Under the pieces are notes generated by a model. The model was not told the origin of the DNA. It did not search any database and saw only the letters and a program-made list of their open reading frames with translations. DNA of 64,000 nucleotides from Tahibacter harae (lineage in GTDB: Bacteria > Pseudomonadota > Gammaproteobacteria > Xanthomonadales > Rhodanobacteraceae), in contig NZ_JANFQO010000012.1 in assembly GCF_024437735.1 (NCBI RefSeq), positions 123,856 through 187,855 on the forward strand, given 5' to 3'. Positions 25,380 through 34,339 of the stretch are shown in pieces. How positions within the stretch are numbered: the stretch's first letter is position 1; each line of letters begins with the position of its first letter. The position numbers and the translations under genes were made by a program.

Positions 25380-27203
25380 TCACAACCGCAATTCCCGCTT
25401 CAATTCCCGCAGGCGCACAGTGAAATCCTCCTGGCTCATGTCGCGGTAGCGCGCCGGCAGCAGGCTGCGGCGCGAGGCTTCGAATACGGCGAGCATTTCC
25501 ATGTATTCCAGCATGCCCGCGTCGCGCGCCGGCACATAGTCGGCGATGGCGCGCTCGAAGCAGGCCTGGTCCACGGTACTGCCTTCGCCGGCCAGGTTCA
25601 GCGCCAGCAGGCAGACGGCTTCCAGGTCCGCATTGGAATAGCCGACCAGTTTCGCGCTGGTGGTCTCCCGCGCCGCCGTCCAATCTAGGGCATCGCCCAG
25701 TTTGTAGCGCGTGAAGATGGCGCGCAGCACGGCTTCCACATCCTGCGCCGTATCCGGGTAGAAGAACGGGATCTTGCGGTCTATGCGCCCGGCGCGCTTG
25801 ATGTCGATGTCGAGCTTGTCGGGCCGGTTGGTCATCAGGATGAACAGCACCTGGCCGCGGTTGTCCGGCTCGCTCATGAATTCCTTGAGCCGCGCGATCA
25901 CGCGCGAAGACGTGCCGCCGTCGGTTTCCCCGGACTGGCCGCCGAAGCTGCGGTCGCCCTCGTCAATGATGAGGATGATGGGCCCCAGCGCCTTGACCAT
26001 GCGCAGCACTTTTTCCAGGTTGGCCTCGGTCGAGCCCACCCATTTGGAACGGAAGTTCTTCAGCGTGACCGCGCTCAGGCCGGACGACTTGACGAAGGCC
26101 TTGGCGATGAAGGTCTTGCCGGTGCCCATGGGGCCGACGAACAGCAGGCCCAGGGGCACGCGGTGGCGGTCGCCGTTCCTGATCGCCGCGGCGATCTGCA
26201 GCAGTTCCTGCTTGATGCCCTCGGCGCCGCCCACCGCCTCCAGGCCGTGGCGCGCGTCGACGAATTCGATCAGGCCGGCGCATTCTTTCTCTATGATTTC
26301 GCGCTTGCGCTTGTGCACCAGCTCGATCACCGCGGCGTAGGGATCGCCGGCGTCGGTCTCCGGCAGCGGCAGGTCGGGATTGATGAGGTGGCGGATTTCC
26401 TCGGTATCCATGCCGCGCGTGATGCCCGCCAGCTTGGCCGCGCGCTGGGCGGCGTCGGCGCTGTTGCCCAACAGCGAGCGGATCAGCTCCAGCCGCTCGC
26501 GGTCGCCCAGGGCATTGTCGGAGGAACGCGGCGTGAGCAGCTGGCGCAGCTGCACCGCGCGCAGGCCGGCGCTGTGTTCGGCCAGGCGCTCGACATTGTC
26601 CTCATGCATGGCCGGGTCGACCCTGCGGACCACCGCGGCGCGCTCGTCCAGGTCCGGCAGCGGGATTTCCACGGCGGCCACGCGCGGGTTGGCGATGAGC
26701 TTGGCATTGAGTTCCGCCAGCGATTCGCTGAGCAGGAACACCACGTTGTCCTTGCTCTCCAGCTCCGGGCTCAGCGACCAGCGGTGCAGGCGTATCGCCG
26801 CCATGCGGTCGGCGTGGGAGAGGAAATTCTCCTCGCCCGGCGGCGCCAGGCTGCCGGCGTAGCTCACGATCAGCGCGGCGCTGTGGCGCTGCAGGATCTC
26901 GTGCTCGATGTCCGCCAGCGCTTCTTCCGGCGGCCTGTTCGGCCGCACCGGCTCGGTGCCCAGGGTGCTGGTGCGCTTGGCATAGCGCACGCCGGCGGAA
27001 GGGTCGTAGACGATGATGGTGTCCTTGTTGTCCTTGAGCAGCACCTCGGTCAGGAATTCCACCAGCGAATGGAATTCGCCGCCGTGCAGGATCTCGTCGA
27101 ACACGTTGTGGTGCAGCACGAACATCGAGGCTTCGCCGCCGATGTACTTGCGCCGGACCGTTTCGGCCCAGCGCGGCAGGATGGCGGCAGGACGGGCCGG
27201 CAT
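25380..27203 (-). CDS. AAA+ ATPase with degenerate first and active second module
   Basis: A 607-aa ATPase. Residues about 25-265 look like a degenerate AAA module: they lack a Walker A loop but keep a sensor-like [18 protein letters not shown] and [20 protein letters not shown]. The second module is complete: Walker A GPMGTGKT (357-364), a pore-loop-like [13 protein letters not shown], Walker [10 protein letters not shown] (409-417), sensor-1 asparagine in LMTNRPD (Asn459) and the arginine-finger region [12 protein letters not shown]. The double-module plan recalls Ycf46-type proteins. A GGAG site spaced 6 nt sets the start, 10 nt after the stop of the PspA-like gene, so the two are co-translated. 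It probably remodels the PspA-like polymer in the way other AAA proteins act on PspA/Vps24-type scaffolds (inference). Confidence 0.9.
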   Translation of the reverse strand: MPARPAAILPRWAETVRRKYIGGEASMFVLHHNVFDEILHGGEFHSLVEFLTEVLLKDNKDTIIVYDPSAGVRYAKRTSTLGTEPVRPNRPPEEALADIEHEILQRHSAALIVSYAGSLAPPGEENFLSHADRMAAIRLHRWSLSPELESKDNVVFLLSESLAELNAKLIANPRVAAVEIPLPDLDERAAVVRRVDPAMHEDNVERLAEHSAGLRAVQLRQLLTPRSSDNALGDRERLELIRSLLGNSADAAQRAAKLAGITRGMDTEEIRHLINPDLPLPETDAGDPYAAVIELVHKRKREIIEKECAGLIEFVDARHGLEAVGGAEGIKQELLQIAAAIRNGDRHRVPLGLLFVGPMGTGKTFIAKAFVKSSGLSAVTLKNFRSKWVGSTEANLEKVLRMVKALGPIILIIDEGDRSFGGQSGETDGGTSSRVIARLKEFMSEPDNRGQVLFILMTNRPDKLDIDIKRAGRIDRKIPFFYPDTAQDVEAVLRAIFTRYKLGDALDWTAARETTSAKLVGYSNADLEAVCLLALNLAGEGSTVDQACFERAIADYVPARDAGMLEYMEMLAVFEASRRSLLPARYRDMSQEDFTVRLRELKRELRL

Positions 27204-27213
27204 GGGGCACTCC

Positions 27214-27921
27214 TTACATCTGCTTGCCGGCCGCGGCCTGGGCGGCGCGCTGGCGCTTGAGCTCTTCCAGCTGGGCGCGCGCGGTGATGGCGCCGGACTG
27301 CTGGCGCAGCTTGTCCAGGCGCACGTCGAGGTCGGAATCGCGCAGTTCCTTGCCGAGGTTGGCTTCGGAGATCGTGTTCCGGATGTGGTCGCGCACCTTG
27401 TCCAGCGCCTGCACGTCGGCCTCGACGCTGAGGCCGTCGAGCTGCGACTGGATCTGGATGCGCGCCTGGGCGCTCTTCATCTTGGCCAGCATGCGGTCGC
27501 GCTCGGCCTTGAGCTTGTCGATCTCGCTCTTGACCGCGAGCAGCGCGTTCTTGGCGTCGTCGGCTTCGGCCTTGGCCTGTTCGGCCTCCGTGGCGAGCGA
27601 GGTCAGCTCGGCCTCGACCGCGCTCTTCTTCTGCAGCAGTACCAGGGCCAGATCGTCCTGGTTGGTGGCCAGGGCGGCGTCCAGGTCGCGCGCGATCGCG
27701 GCCAGGGACTGGCGTTCGCTTTCCACGCGCTGATCGATCTCGTCGCGGCGGGTGATGATGGCTGCGGTCGCGCCCTTGAGCGTGGTGTACTTGGCGACCA
27801 GGCTGTTGATCGCGTTCTCGTAGGCGATTTCCGGGTGCTTCTTTTCCACGTCGGCGATCCACAGCGACACGAAGCCGCGCCAGAGGTTGCCTAGCCGGTC
27901 GAAGAAATTGATGCTTGCCAT
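27214..27921 (-). CDS. PspA/IM30-like coiled-coil protein
   Basis: A 235-aa protein beginning MASINFFDRLGNLWRGFVSL, an amphipathic start typical of PspA-like membrane-binding helices. Residues about 45-190 form a long coiled coil rich in A/E/K/L/R (AKYTTLKGATAAIITRRDEI; AEAEQAKAEADDAKNALLAV; KSEIDKLKAERDRMLAKMKS). The length matches PspA (222 aa) and IM30. From family knowledge these polymerise on membranes and protect them under stress. It sits 44 nt after an unknown gene and 10 nt before the AAA+ gene. The GGAG upstream is spaced a little far from the ATG at 27921. Sequence identity to true PspA is not high, so 'PspA-like' is used. Confidence 0.82.
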   Translation of the reverse strand: MASINFFDRLGNLWRGFVSLWIADVEKKHPEIAYENAINSLVAKYTTLKGATAAIITRRDEIDQRVESERQSLAAIARDLDAALATNQDDLALVLLQKKSAVEAELTSLATEAEQAKAEADDAKNALLAVKSEIDKLKAERDRMLAKMKSAQARIQIQSQLDGLSVEADVQALDKVRDHIRNTISEANLGKELRDSDLDVRLDKLRQQSGAITARAQLEELKRQRAAQAAAGKQM

Positions 27922-27965
27922 GATGCGGGAGTCTCCTTGCGGGCTGCGATGGGTTGGCCGCGGAC

Positions 27966-28820
27966 TCAGGCCTGGTTGACCTGTTCAAAAAAGCGGCGGT
28001 GATCCTGGGCGAAGCTGATGAAGCCGTCGATCAGTGCGCGCTTGAGCGCCGGGTGCTCGGCTTCGGGCGTGAAGCGCAGGGCCAGGCGCGCGCCCTGCGT
28101 GGCCCATTCAAAATGGTCGGCCTCCATGCCGCCGCCGTGGCCGGAATGCAGCGCGATCCAGTGGTAGGCCACGTGTTCCTGCCCGGCGATGGCGATGCGC
28201 GTGGCCAGCAGGTGCTGCACCAGTTCCGGCGCGGTGCGGCGCAGGGTCTCGTCGATCAGGGAGAACTCGCGATCGGCCAGCAGCGCCGAACCCAGGTGAT
28301 AGCCGATGGCGTGGAAGATCGCCGGCAGGTCGTCCTCGCTGTGCGCACCGTAGCCGCGCGCGACTTTCTGGTTGAGCTGCAGCAGCCACTCCGGCTCGGC
28401 CAGCAGGACATTCGCGCTGTGCGGGTCGGACAGTGCCGGCAGCTGCGCCGCCTCCAGCAGCAGCACGCCCTTGAGCAGGGCCTGGGCCAGGCAGCGGTGG
28501 GTGTCGCGGTGCACGCTGTCGTGGTCGTCGAATTCGTTGCGCGCGGCGTCGAAGAAGAAGCTGGCGACGTAGACGCTGCGGTCGGCCAGGGCGTGGATGG
28601 GTTCGTCCGGATCCAGGAACAGGCGGCGCGCGCGGCCGATCTTGCCGGCCAGCGCAGCCACGCCGGAACCGAACAGGCCGTTCCAGCTGGTGTAGCGGCC
28701 GAGGAAACGCAGGCGCTGGCGCGGCTCGCCCAGGGCCTGGCTGATCGCCTCGTACACCAGCCGCTCCTGCGCGCTGAAGTTGACCAGGCTTTCCAGTTCT
28801 CCACGATTGATCTTGTTCAC
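27966..28820 (-). CDS. Hypothetical soluble protein, first gene of the PspA/AAA+ operon
   Basis: A 284-aa product with no signal peptide or membrane helix. It is alpha-rich, with segments such as ELESLVNFSAQERLVYEAIS, LGRYTSWNGLFGSGVAALAG, YHLGSALLADREFSLIDETL and a His-rich GQEHVAYHWIALHSGHGGG. Several conserved-looking histidines (VHRDTHRCL; AIGYHLGS; HSGHGGG) could bind metal. No family was recognised. The start is set at a GTG (28820) because the long upstream frame is low-complexity Ala/Arg sequence; the AGAGAG upstream is a weak site. It is 44 nt ahead of the PspA-like gene and is likely part of the same transcript. Confidence 0.7.
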   Translation of the reverse strand: MNKINRGELESLVNFSAQERLVYEAISQALGEPRQRLRFLGRYTSWNGLFGSGVAALAGKIGRARRLFLDPDEPIHALADRSVYVASFFFDAARNEFDDHDSVHRDTHRCLAQALLKGVLLLEAAQLPALSDPHSANVLLAEPEWLLQLNQKVARGYGAHSEDDLPAIFHAIGYHLGSALLADREFSLIDETLRRTAPELVQHLLATRIAIAGQEHVAYHWIALHSGHGGGMEADHFEWATQGARLALRFTPEAEHPALKRALIDGFISFAQDHRRFFEQVNQA

Positions 28821-29292
28821 GGCAGGGCTCTCTGGCGGACGGCATCCGCGGGCGTCCGCGCGGCGCGGTACGGTGGCGATGGCGGCAGGGCGCGGCCTGT
28901 GCAGATGGCCGGCGGCGCGCCGGGCGCGGATCGCCCCTGCCGCAGCGGCACCGAGGGCCGCAGCCGCGGGCCCGCCGGCGCAGCCGCGGCGGCGGCGCGA
29001 GCCATGCGGCGGCGGCAGGCCGCCGCCCTTTCCTCCCGCTGCACCAGGCCCGCCTGCGGCAGCGCGCACAGGAATCTGCTCAATTGCGATCTCCCCATCG
29101 CCCCGGAACCGACTGCCGCAGTGTAGGCGATACCAGCGGCCGCTTGCTGGCCGATGACAAGCCTCGCCCGCCCGCTGCCTCTGCGGATCGGCAATGAGGG
29201 CGGCCGGCGCCGCCGCAAGAATGACCAATGGCGCAGACCGGCGCACGGCTGGGTTAGGCTGGGAGCGTCATCCCTCGCCACGGAGCCTTCCC
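28821..29292. other. Divergent intergenic region, GC-rich, no supported gene
   Basis: This 472-nt spacer between the stress operon (minus) and the 11-residue-repeat gene (plus) is very GC-rich. Open frames cross it, but their translations are Ala/Arg/Gly/Pro-rich without start signals. It should contain both promoters; none could be picked with confidence. Confidence 0.5.
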
Positions 29293-29589
29293 ATGCGCGT
29301 CCTGCTCGCCCTGTTGCTGCTGGCCGCCCTGCCCGCTGCGGCCGGAGACAAGATCGATGTGGCGCGCATCCACGGCCGTATCCAGTTCGTCACCAGCTTC
29401 CCGGACTACAAGGTGAAACTGGTCGACAGCTTCGCCGACCTGCACGTCAAGCTCGTGGAAAGCTTCCCCGACGCGCCGGGCAAATGGCAGATCGTCGAGA
29501 GCTTCCCCGATTACAAGATCCAGATCGTGGAAAGCTTCCCCGACTTCACCATCCGCTACGTGGATAGTTTTCCCGGCCCGCGGCAGTAG
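29293..29589 (+). CDS. Small secreted protein built of 11-residue repeats
   Basis: A 98-aa product: signal peptide MRVLLALLLLAALPAAAG, then residues about 24-98 made of six 11-residue units with the consensus (I/V)-(Q/K/R)-x-V-(D/E)-S-F-P-D-x-x: IQFVTSFPDYK, VKLVDSFADLH, VKLVESFPD (plus an APGK insertion), WQIVESFPDYK, IQIVESFPDFT, IRYVDSFPG. The regular strand-turn pattern suggests a beta-solenoid or roll. GGAG 9 nt before the ATG at 29293 sets the start. Similar short-period repeat proteins occur widely in bacteria but, as far as I know, have no assigned function. It stands alone. Confidence 0.8.
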   Translation: MRVLLALLLLAALPAAAGDKIDVARIHGRIQFVTSFPDYKVKLVDSFADLHVKLVESFPDAPGKWQIVESFPDYKIQIVESFPDFTIRYVDSFPGPRQ

Positions 29590-30203
29590 GCAGCGCAGCA
29601 GCGCTCACAGCACCGCGCAGCCGCGCCGGCGGCGGGAACAGGGCGGGCGATCGGTTCATGGGCGCAATCCCGGCGTGTTCCCCCGCCAGCACGCAAACGC
29701 GCCGGCGCAGGACAGGCGCCGACGTCCGGGCTTGCGGCAATCCCGGCCGCCGCCCGGAATCAACGCCGCGGGAAGAATTTTTTCCGCGCGTGATCCCCGC
29801 GCGGCGGCGCCTGCGTATGTGTCGGGCATGGGCGCGCGCAGTCCCTGTTTCGCGCATCCCGGCGGAGGTCATTCATGCGTCTGTCCCTTCTGAATACCGC
29901 CACGGCGCGCAGGCGCCCGGCCCCGGCTCCAGCGCGCGGTTCGCCGGCAGCGTCGGCCAGTGCAGCGGCGTCAACCTCGACCTGATGGCGATACAGGACG
30001 CCATCGCCGCCCGCCCGGCGCACGGCGGAGGCAGGCCAGGCCCGGCCGGGAACGGCGCAACCGCAATCGCGCCGGACGCCATCGCCACCGATCCCGCGCG
30101 CATCAGAGGCAGCGATTGCAATTTCCAACATATTTTCAATGAACAGCCGTCGCCATCCGCGGCTGGCCGATCACCCGCAGCGCCCTACGACCAGGAGAAT
30201 CGC
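29590..30203. other. Intergenic region with a possible very short ORF
   Basis: 614 nt without a convincing longer gene. One 36-codon frame (29875-29985, listed separately) has a strong GGAGG site. The sequence around 29775-29800 contains CGCGGGAAGAATTTTTTCCGCG, an inverted repeat with a T-run that could form a terminator-like hairpin on the plus strand. Confidence 0.4.
29875..29985 (+). CDS. Possible 36-residue peptide
   Basis: The frame MRLSLLNTATARRRPAPAPA and a Ser/Ala/Thr-rich tail is preceded by GGCGGAGG at ideal spacing (7 nt). There is no similarity to guide a function. It could be an unstructured peptide, a leader, or chance; the low-complexity composition argues for caution. Confidence 0.3.
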   Translation: MRLSLLNTATARRRPAPAPARGSPAASASAAASTST

Positions 30204-30335
30204 ATGCAGCCGTTTCCCGCCCACAACCCGCCGCCGGCAGACCCGCGCAGCGAACTGCATCCCGTCACCGACGCCGCCGCAGCGCGCTGGCAGCGCTGGG
30301 CGGCGGCACTGCTCGCTGCGCTGAGCGAAGCCTGA
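30204..30335 (+). CDS. Possible small protein (43 aa)
   Basis: A 43-codon frame starting MQPFPAHNPPPADPRSELHP and ending in an amphipathic helix (RWQRWAAALLAALSEA). An excellent CCAGGAGAA site lies 6 nt before the ATG. The proline-rich start and tryptophan-containing C-terminal helix suggest a small membrane-associated peptide. It lies 131 nt upstream of the methionine aminopeptidase gene. No homologue is known to me; the strong ribosome binding site is the main support. Confidence 0.48.
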   Translation: MQPFPAHNPPPADPRSELHPVTDAAAARWQRWAAALLAALSEA

Positions 30336-30466
30336 GACGGCGGCACGGCGGCGCGTCCGGCGTCCCGCGCAACACTGCGGCGGCGGCGAAAACTCCAGGC
30401 CCGGCGCGGGCCTGCGCGAACCCGGCGGCAGCGCCTAGACTGCGCGCCTCTGCGCCGGAGGCCGCC

Positions 30467-31219
30467 ATGACCATACAGAACGAAACCGATATCCAGGGCC
30501 TGCACCGCATAGGCCGCGTCGTCGCCTCCGTGTTGCAGCAGATGCTGGACGCACTGGAACCCGGCATGACCACGGCCGAACTCGATGCCCTGGGCGCGCG
30601 CCTGCTCGCCGCAGCCGGCGCGCGGCCGGCGCCGCAGCTGACCTACGGTTTTCCCGGCACGACCTGCATCAGCGTCAACGAAGAAGTCGCCCACGGCATT
30701 CCGGGCGCGCGGCGCATCCAGGCCGGCGATCTGGTGAATGTCGATGTGTCGGCCGAACTCGACGGCTATTTCGCCGACACCGGCGGCAGCCGCGCGGTGC
30801 CGCCGGTCACGCCGCAGAAACTGCAACTGTGCCATGCGACGAAGCAGGCCTTGAACGCCGCGCTGCAGCAGGCCCGCGCCGGCGCGCCGCTGAACCGCCT
30901 GGGCCGCGCGATAGAGCAGGTCGCCAAGCGTCATCGGCTGCGCATCATCCGCAATCTCGGCAGCCACGGCGTAGGCCGCGCCCTGCACGAGGAACCGGAA
31001 CACATTCCCGGCTATTTCGACGCCGGCGACCGGCGCCTGCTGCACGAAGGCATGGTCATCACCATCGAGCCCTTCCTGTCCACGCGCAGCGACTGGGTCG
31101 AGGAAGCCGAGGACGGCTGGACCCTGAAAGCCGCTCCCGGCAACCTGGCCGCGCAGTACGAACACACGCTGATCGTGACCCGGGGCGAACCCATCGTGGT
31201 GACACGTCTGGCCGGCTGA
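30467..31219 (+). CDS. map: Type I methionine aminopeptidase
   Basis: A 250-aa enzyme removing the initiator methionine from nascent proteins. All five metal ligands are present: Asp93 (VNVDVSAE), Asp104 (FADTGGS), His167 (GSHGVGR), Glu201 (ITIEPFLS) and Glu232 (QYEHTL), plus the substrate His76 (VAHGIPG). The length fits the bacterial type I form without N-terminal extension. The ATG at 30467 is preceded by GGAGG. It stands apart from ribosomal genes and may be a second map paralogue, since the housekeeping copy in related genomes usually sits near rpsB/tsf; this is inference. It differs from standard MetAP in the SVNEEVAHGIPGARRI stretch only by ordinary substitutions. Confidence 0.94.
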   Translation: MTIQNETDIQGLHRIGRVVASVLQQMLDALEPGMTTAELDALGARLLAAAGARPAPQLTYGFPGTTCISVNEEVAHGIPGARRIQAGDLVNVDVSAELDGYFADTGGSRAVPPVTPQKLQLCHATKQALNAALQQARAGAPLNRLGRAIEQVAKRHRLRIIRNLGSHGVGRALHEEPEHIPGYFDAGDRRLLHEGMVITIEPFLSTRSDWVEEAEDGWTLKAAPGNLAAQYEHTLIVTRGEPIVVTRLAG

Positions 31220-31360
31220 GGTCGGGAACGGAGCGGCTGCCCACCCGCAGTGCCGCGCGCAACCGCTCGCGGATACGCCGGGACCACGGCGACTTTCCGC
31301 ACTACCGGGGCCGCGCCCGGGTTGTTATGGTTGCCGGTCCTTTCCCAGCCGGAAACCGCC

Positions 31361-33547
31361 ATGCCGCTGCGCCGTCTCGTCCTCGCCCTCTGTTTGAGCC
31401 TGGCCCTGCCCGCCGCCGCGGACGAAGGCATGTGGATGGCCAGCCAGCTGCCGGAGATCGCGCCGCAGCTGCGCGCGGCCGGCTTCAGCGGCGATCCCGC
31501 CGCGCTGGCCGACCTGACCGCGGCGCCGCTCAACGCCGTGGTCAAATCCGGCGGCGGCACCGGCGCCTTCGTTTCCGGCCAGGGTCTGCTGGTCACCAAT
31601 CATCACGTCGCCTACGGCGTGATCCAGTACAACAGCAAGCCCGAGCGCAACCTGCTGGAGCTGGGCTTCGCGGCGCCCGACCAGGCCGGCGAACTGCGCG
31701 GCAGCCCGGATTTCCGCGTGCTGGTGACCGAACGCTTCGAGCGCGTCACCGAGCGCGTGCTCAAGGCCGCCGCGGGCAAGAAGGGGCTGGACTATTTCGA
31801 CGCCGTCGACAGCGCGAGCAAGGCCCTGGTCGCCGAGTGCGAGACCCAGCGCGGCCGCCGCTGCAGCGTCGCCAGCATGGACTACGGCGCGGAGTTCTAC
31901 CGCATCCAGCAGCTGGAACTGCGCGATGTACGCCTGGTCTACGCGCCGCCCAGCGCGATCGGCAAATACGGCGACGAGATCGACAACTTCATGTGGCCGC
32001 GCCACAGCGGCGACTTCACCCTGCTGCGCGCCTACGTGGGCGCTGACGGCCAGCCGGCCGACTACAGCCCGGACAACAAGCCGTATACGCCGCCCGGCCA
32101 TCTGCAGATCGCCAGGGACGGTCCGCGCGACGGCGATTTCGCCATGCTCGCCGGCTATCCCGGCATCACCTACCGCCACCGCCTGGCCAGCGAATTCGCC
32201 GAGCGCATAGGCTGGGGCCTGGCCGCCAATGTCGACTTGCTCGATGCGCTCATCGCGATCATCGAGCGCGAAGGCGCCACCGACAAGGATGCGGCGGTGA
32301 AGTACGCGAGCCAGCTGGCCAGCCTGAAGAACAACTCCAAGCGTTTCAGCGGCGAGCGCACCGGCCTGCTGCGCAGCGACGCGCAGCGCCTGCGCACCGA
32401 CGCGGAAAAGGCCATGCTGGACTGGCTGCGCAGCGATGCCGCGGCGCGCTGCGACAGCGGCGCGAAGTGCCTGAGCGCCGCCGAGACCCTGCGCCGCATC
32501 GGCCTGGTGCAGGCCCAGCTCGATGCCGCCAGCGCGACGCGCGAGCGCGACCTGGTCCTGGGCGCCATCCTCAACCAGACCCAGCTGCTGCGCGCGGCCA
32601 ACACCTTGCAGCGCCTCGCGCTGGAACGCGGCAAGCCCGATGCGAAACGCGAGACCGGCTACCAGCGCCGCGACGAGAACCTGATCGAAGCCCAGCTCAA
32701 GCAGGTGCAGCGCCGCTACGCCGCCGGCACCGAACAGGCCCTGCTGCTGGAACTGCTGCGGCGCTACCGCGCGCTGCCGGCGGCACAGCATGTGGCCGAA
32801 TTCGACGCCGCTTTCGGCAGCGACGAGGCCGGCGCCAGGGCTGTGCTGGCGCGCGTCTACGGCGCGACCCGGCTCGGCGACGAAGCCGCGCGGCTGGAAC
32901 TGCTCAAGGCCGAACCCGCCAGCGTGCGCGCCGATGACGACGCCTTGCTCGTCCTCGCCCGCCAGTTGCAGCCGGCCCTGTTGCGCCTGGAACAGGAACG
33001 CAAGCAGCGCGAAGGCGAACTGCAGCGGCTGCGCCCGGCCTACATGGCCGCGCTCAAGCGCTGGTACCGCAGCCAGCAGCGCCCGCTGTTCCCGGATGCG
33101 AACGCCACGCTGCGCGTGAGCTACGGCCGCGTCAGCGGCTTCAGCCCGCGCGACGGCGTGCAGTACCAGCCGGTGACCACGGTCGCCGGCATCGTGGAAA
33201 AGCACACCGGAAAGGAACCGTTCAACGCGCCCGAGCCGCTGCTGGCGGCGATTGCGCGCGGCGACTTCGGCGATACCAAGGACCCGGCGCTGAACACGCA
33301 GACGGTGAATTTCCTCACCAACCTCGACACCACCGGCGGCAACTCCGGATCGCCCGTGCTGAATGCGCGCGGTGAATTGATCGGCCTGAATTTCGACAGC
33401 AACTGGGAATCGGTCAGCGCAAGCTGGTGGTTCGATCCGCGCTACAAGCGCGCCGTGCATGTCGACATGCGCTATCTGCGTTTCCTGATGGAAAAGGTCT
33501 ATCCCGCGCCGGCGCTGCTGGCCGAGATGGGCGTGGCCGCACCGTGA
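31361..33547 (+). CDS. S46 family dipeptidyl-peptidase (DPP11-like by its specificity residue)
   Basis: A 728-aa secreted serine peptidase releasing dipeptides from oligopeptides in the periplasm. Signal peptide MPLRRLVLALCLSLALPAAA; the mature protein opens DEGMWMASQLPEI, the family start. The catalytic triad is in TNHHVAYG (His81/82), DEIDNFMWPRHSGDF (Asp) and GGNSGSPVLN (Ser662). Residue +18 after the catalytic Ser is Ser680 (LNFDSNWE). In the S46 family, Gly at this position marks DPP7 (hydrophobic P1), while Arg or Ser marks DPP11 (Asp/Glu at P1), so acidic specificity is expected. The start at 31361 fits the signal peptide; a longer frame is open. Its stop overlaps the GTG of truC (GTGA). 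Confidence 0.94.
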   Translation: MPLRRLVLALCLSLALPAAADEGMWMASQLPEIAPQLRAAGFSGDPAALADLTAAPLNAVVKSGGGTGAFVSGQGLLVTNHHVAYGVIQYNSKPERNLLELGFAAPDQAGELRGSPDFRVLVTERFERVTERVLKAAAGKKGLDYFDAVDSASKALVAECETQRGRRCSVASMDYGAEFYRIQQLELRDVRLVYAPPSAIGKYGDEIDNFMWPRHSGDFTLLRAYVGADGQPADYSPDNKPYTPPGHLQIARDGPRDGDFAMLAGYPGITYRHRLASEFAERIGWGLAANVDLLDALIAIIEREGATDKDAAVKYASQLASLKNNSKRFSGERTGLLRSDAQRLRTDAEKAMLDWLRSDAAARCDSGAKCLSAAETLRRIGLVQAQLDAASATRERDLVLGAILNQTQLLRAANTLQRLALERGKPDAKRETGYQRRDENLIEAQLKQVQRRYAAGTEQALLLELLRRYRALPAAQHVAEFDAAFGSDEAGARAVLARVYGATRLGDEAARLELLKAEPASVRADDDALLVLARQLQPALLRLEQERKQREGELQRLRPAYMAALKRWYRSQQRPLFPDANATLRVSYGRVSGFSPRDGVQYQPVTTVAGIVEKHTGKEPFNAPEPLLAAIARGDFGDTKDPALNTQTVNFLTNLDTTGGNSGSPVLNARGELIGLNFDSNWESVSASWWFDPRYKRAVHVDMRYLRFLMEKVYPAPALLAEMGVAAP

Positions 33548-34284
33548 GCGAATCCGCCGCGGGCGCCCTGCCCCTGCTGCATGTGGACGAGGGCCTGGTC
33601 GTAGTGGACAAGCCGGCCGGGCTGGCCGTGCACCGCAGCAACCTGGTCGGCGCGGACGAGGACTACGTGATCGACCGGCTGCGCGCCCAGGTCGAAGGGC
33701 CGCTGTACCTTGCCCATCGCCTGGACCGCGCCACCAGCGGCGTGCTGCTGGTGGCGCGCTCGCGCGAAATCGCCGCGGCCCTGGGCCAGCAATTGATGGA
33801 CCGCAGCGTGGCCAAGCACTACCTCGCCGTGGTGCGCGGCTGGCCCGGGAAAAGCGGCTGCATCGACCATCCGCTCAGCGGCTCCAGCCTGAAAGGCCCG
33901 GCGAAAGAGGCCCGCACGCGCTGGCGCCGGCTGGCCACGGTGGAGCTGCCCATCGCCATGGGCCGCTACGAACAGCAGCGCTACGCCCTGCTGCGGGTGG
34001 AACCGGAAACCGGCCGCTACCAGCAGATACGCCGCCATTTCGCCCATGCCTCGCACCACCTTATCGGCGACACCACGCACGGCCGCGGCGATCACAACCG
34101 CCTGTTCCGCATCCACTGGTCCATGCACCGCCTGCTGCTGCACGCGCGCCGGCTGCAATTCGACCATCCCGCCGACGGCCGGCGCATGAGCGTGCAGGCG
34201 CCGCTGGATGCGAGCTGGCAGCGGGTGATACAGGCGTTCGGCTGGGAGGCGGCGCTGGCGCAGGAAGCGACGGACGAAAACTGA
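33544..34284 (+). CDS. truC: tRNA pseudouridine(65) synthase
   Basis: A 246-aa RluA-type pseudouridine synthase. The catalytic block is LAHRLDRATSGVLL (Asp61), and the specific TruC features are clear along the length: VVDKPAGLAVHRSNL, HYLAVVRGW, the LATVELPIAMGRYEQQRYAL stretch, VEPETGRYQQIRRHFAH, HHLIGDTTHGRGDHNR and LLLHARRLQF. These follow E. coli TruC, which modifies U65 of tRNA-Ile1 and tRNA-Asp, almost block for block. The start is a GTG overlapping the stop of the S46 peptidase gene (GTGA), indicating coupled translation; the longer frame is a shadow of the peptidase. It converges on the subtilase gene with a 55-nt gap. Confidence 0.95.
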   Translation: MSESAAGALPLLHVDEGLVVVDKPAGLAVHRSNLVGADEDYVIDRLRAQVEGPLYLAHRLDRATSGVLLVARSREIAAALGQQLMDRSVAKHYLAVVRGWPGKSGCIDHPLSGSSLKGPAKEARTRWRRLATVELPIAMGRYEQQRYALLRVEPETGRYQQIRRHFAHASHHLIGDTTHGRGDHNRLFRIHWSMHRLLLHARRLQFDHPADGRRMSVQAPLDASWQRVIQAFGWEAALAQEATDEN

Positions 34285-34339
34285 GGATGCCGCATCCGCC
34301 GGGATGAATGCGCCGGACCAGACGGCACCCGGCACAGCC

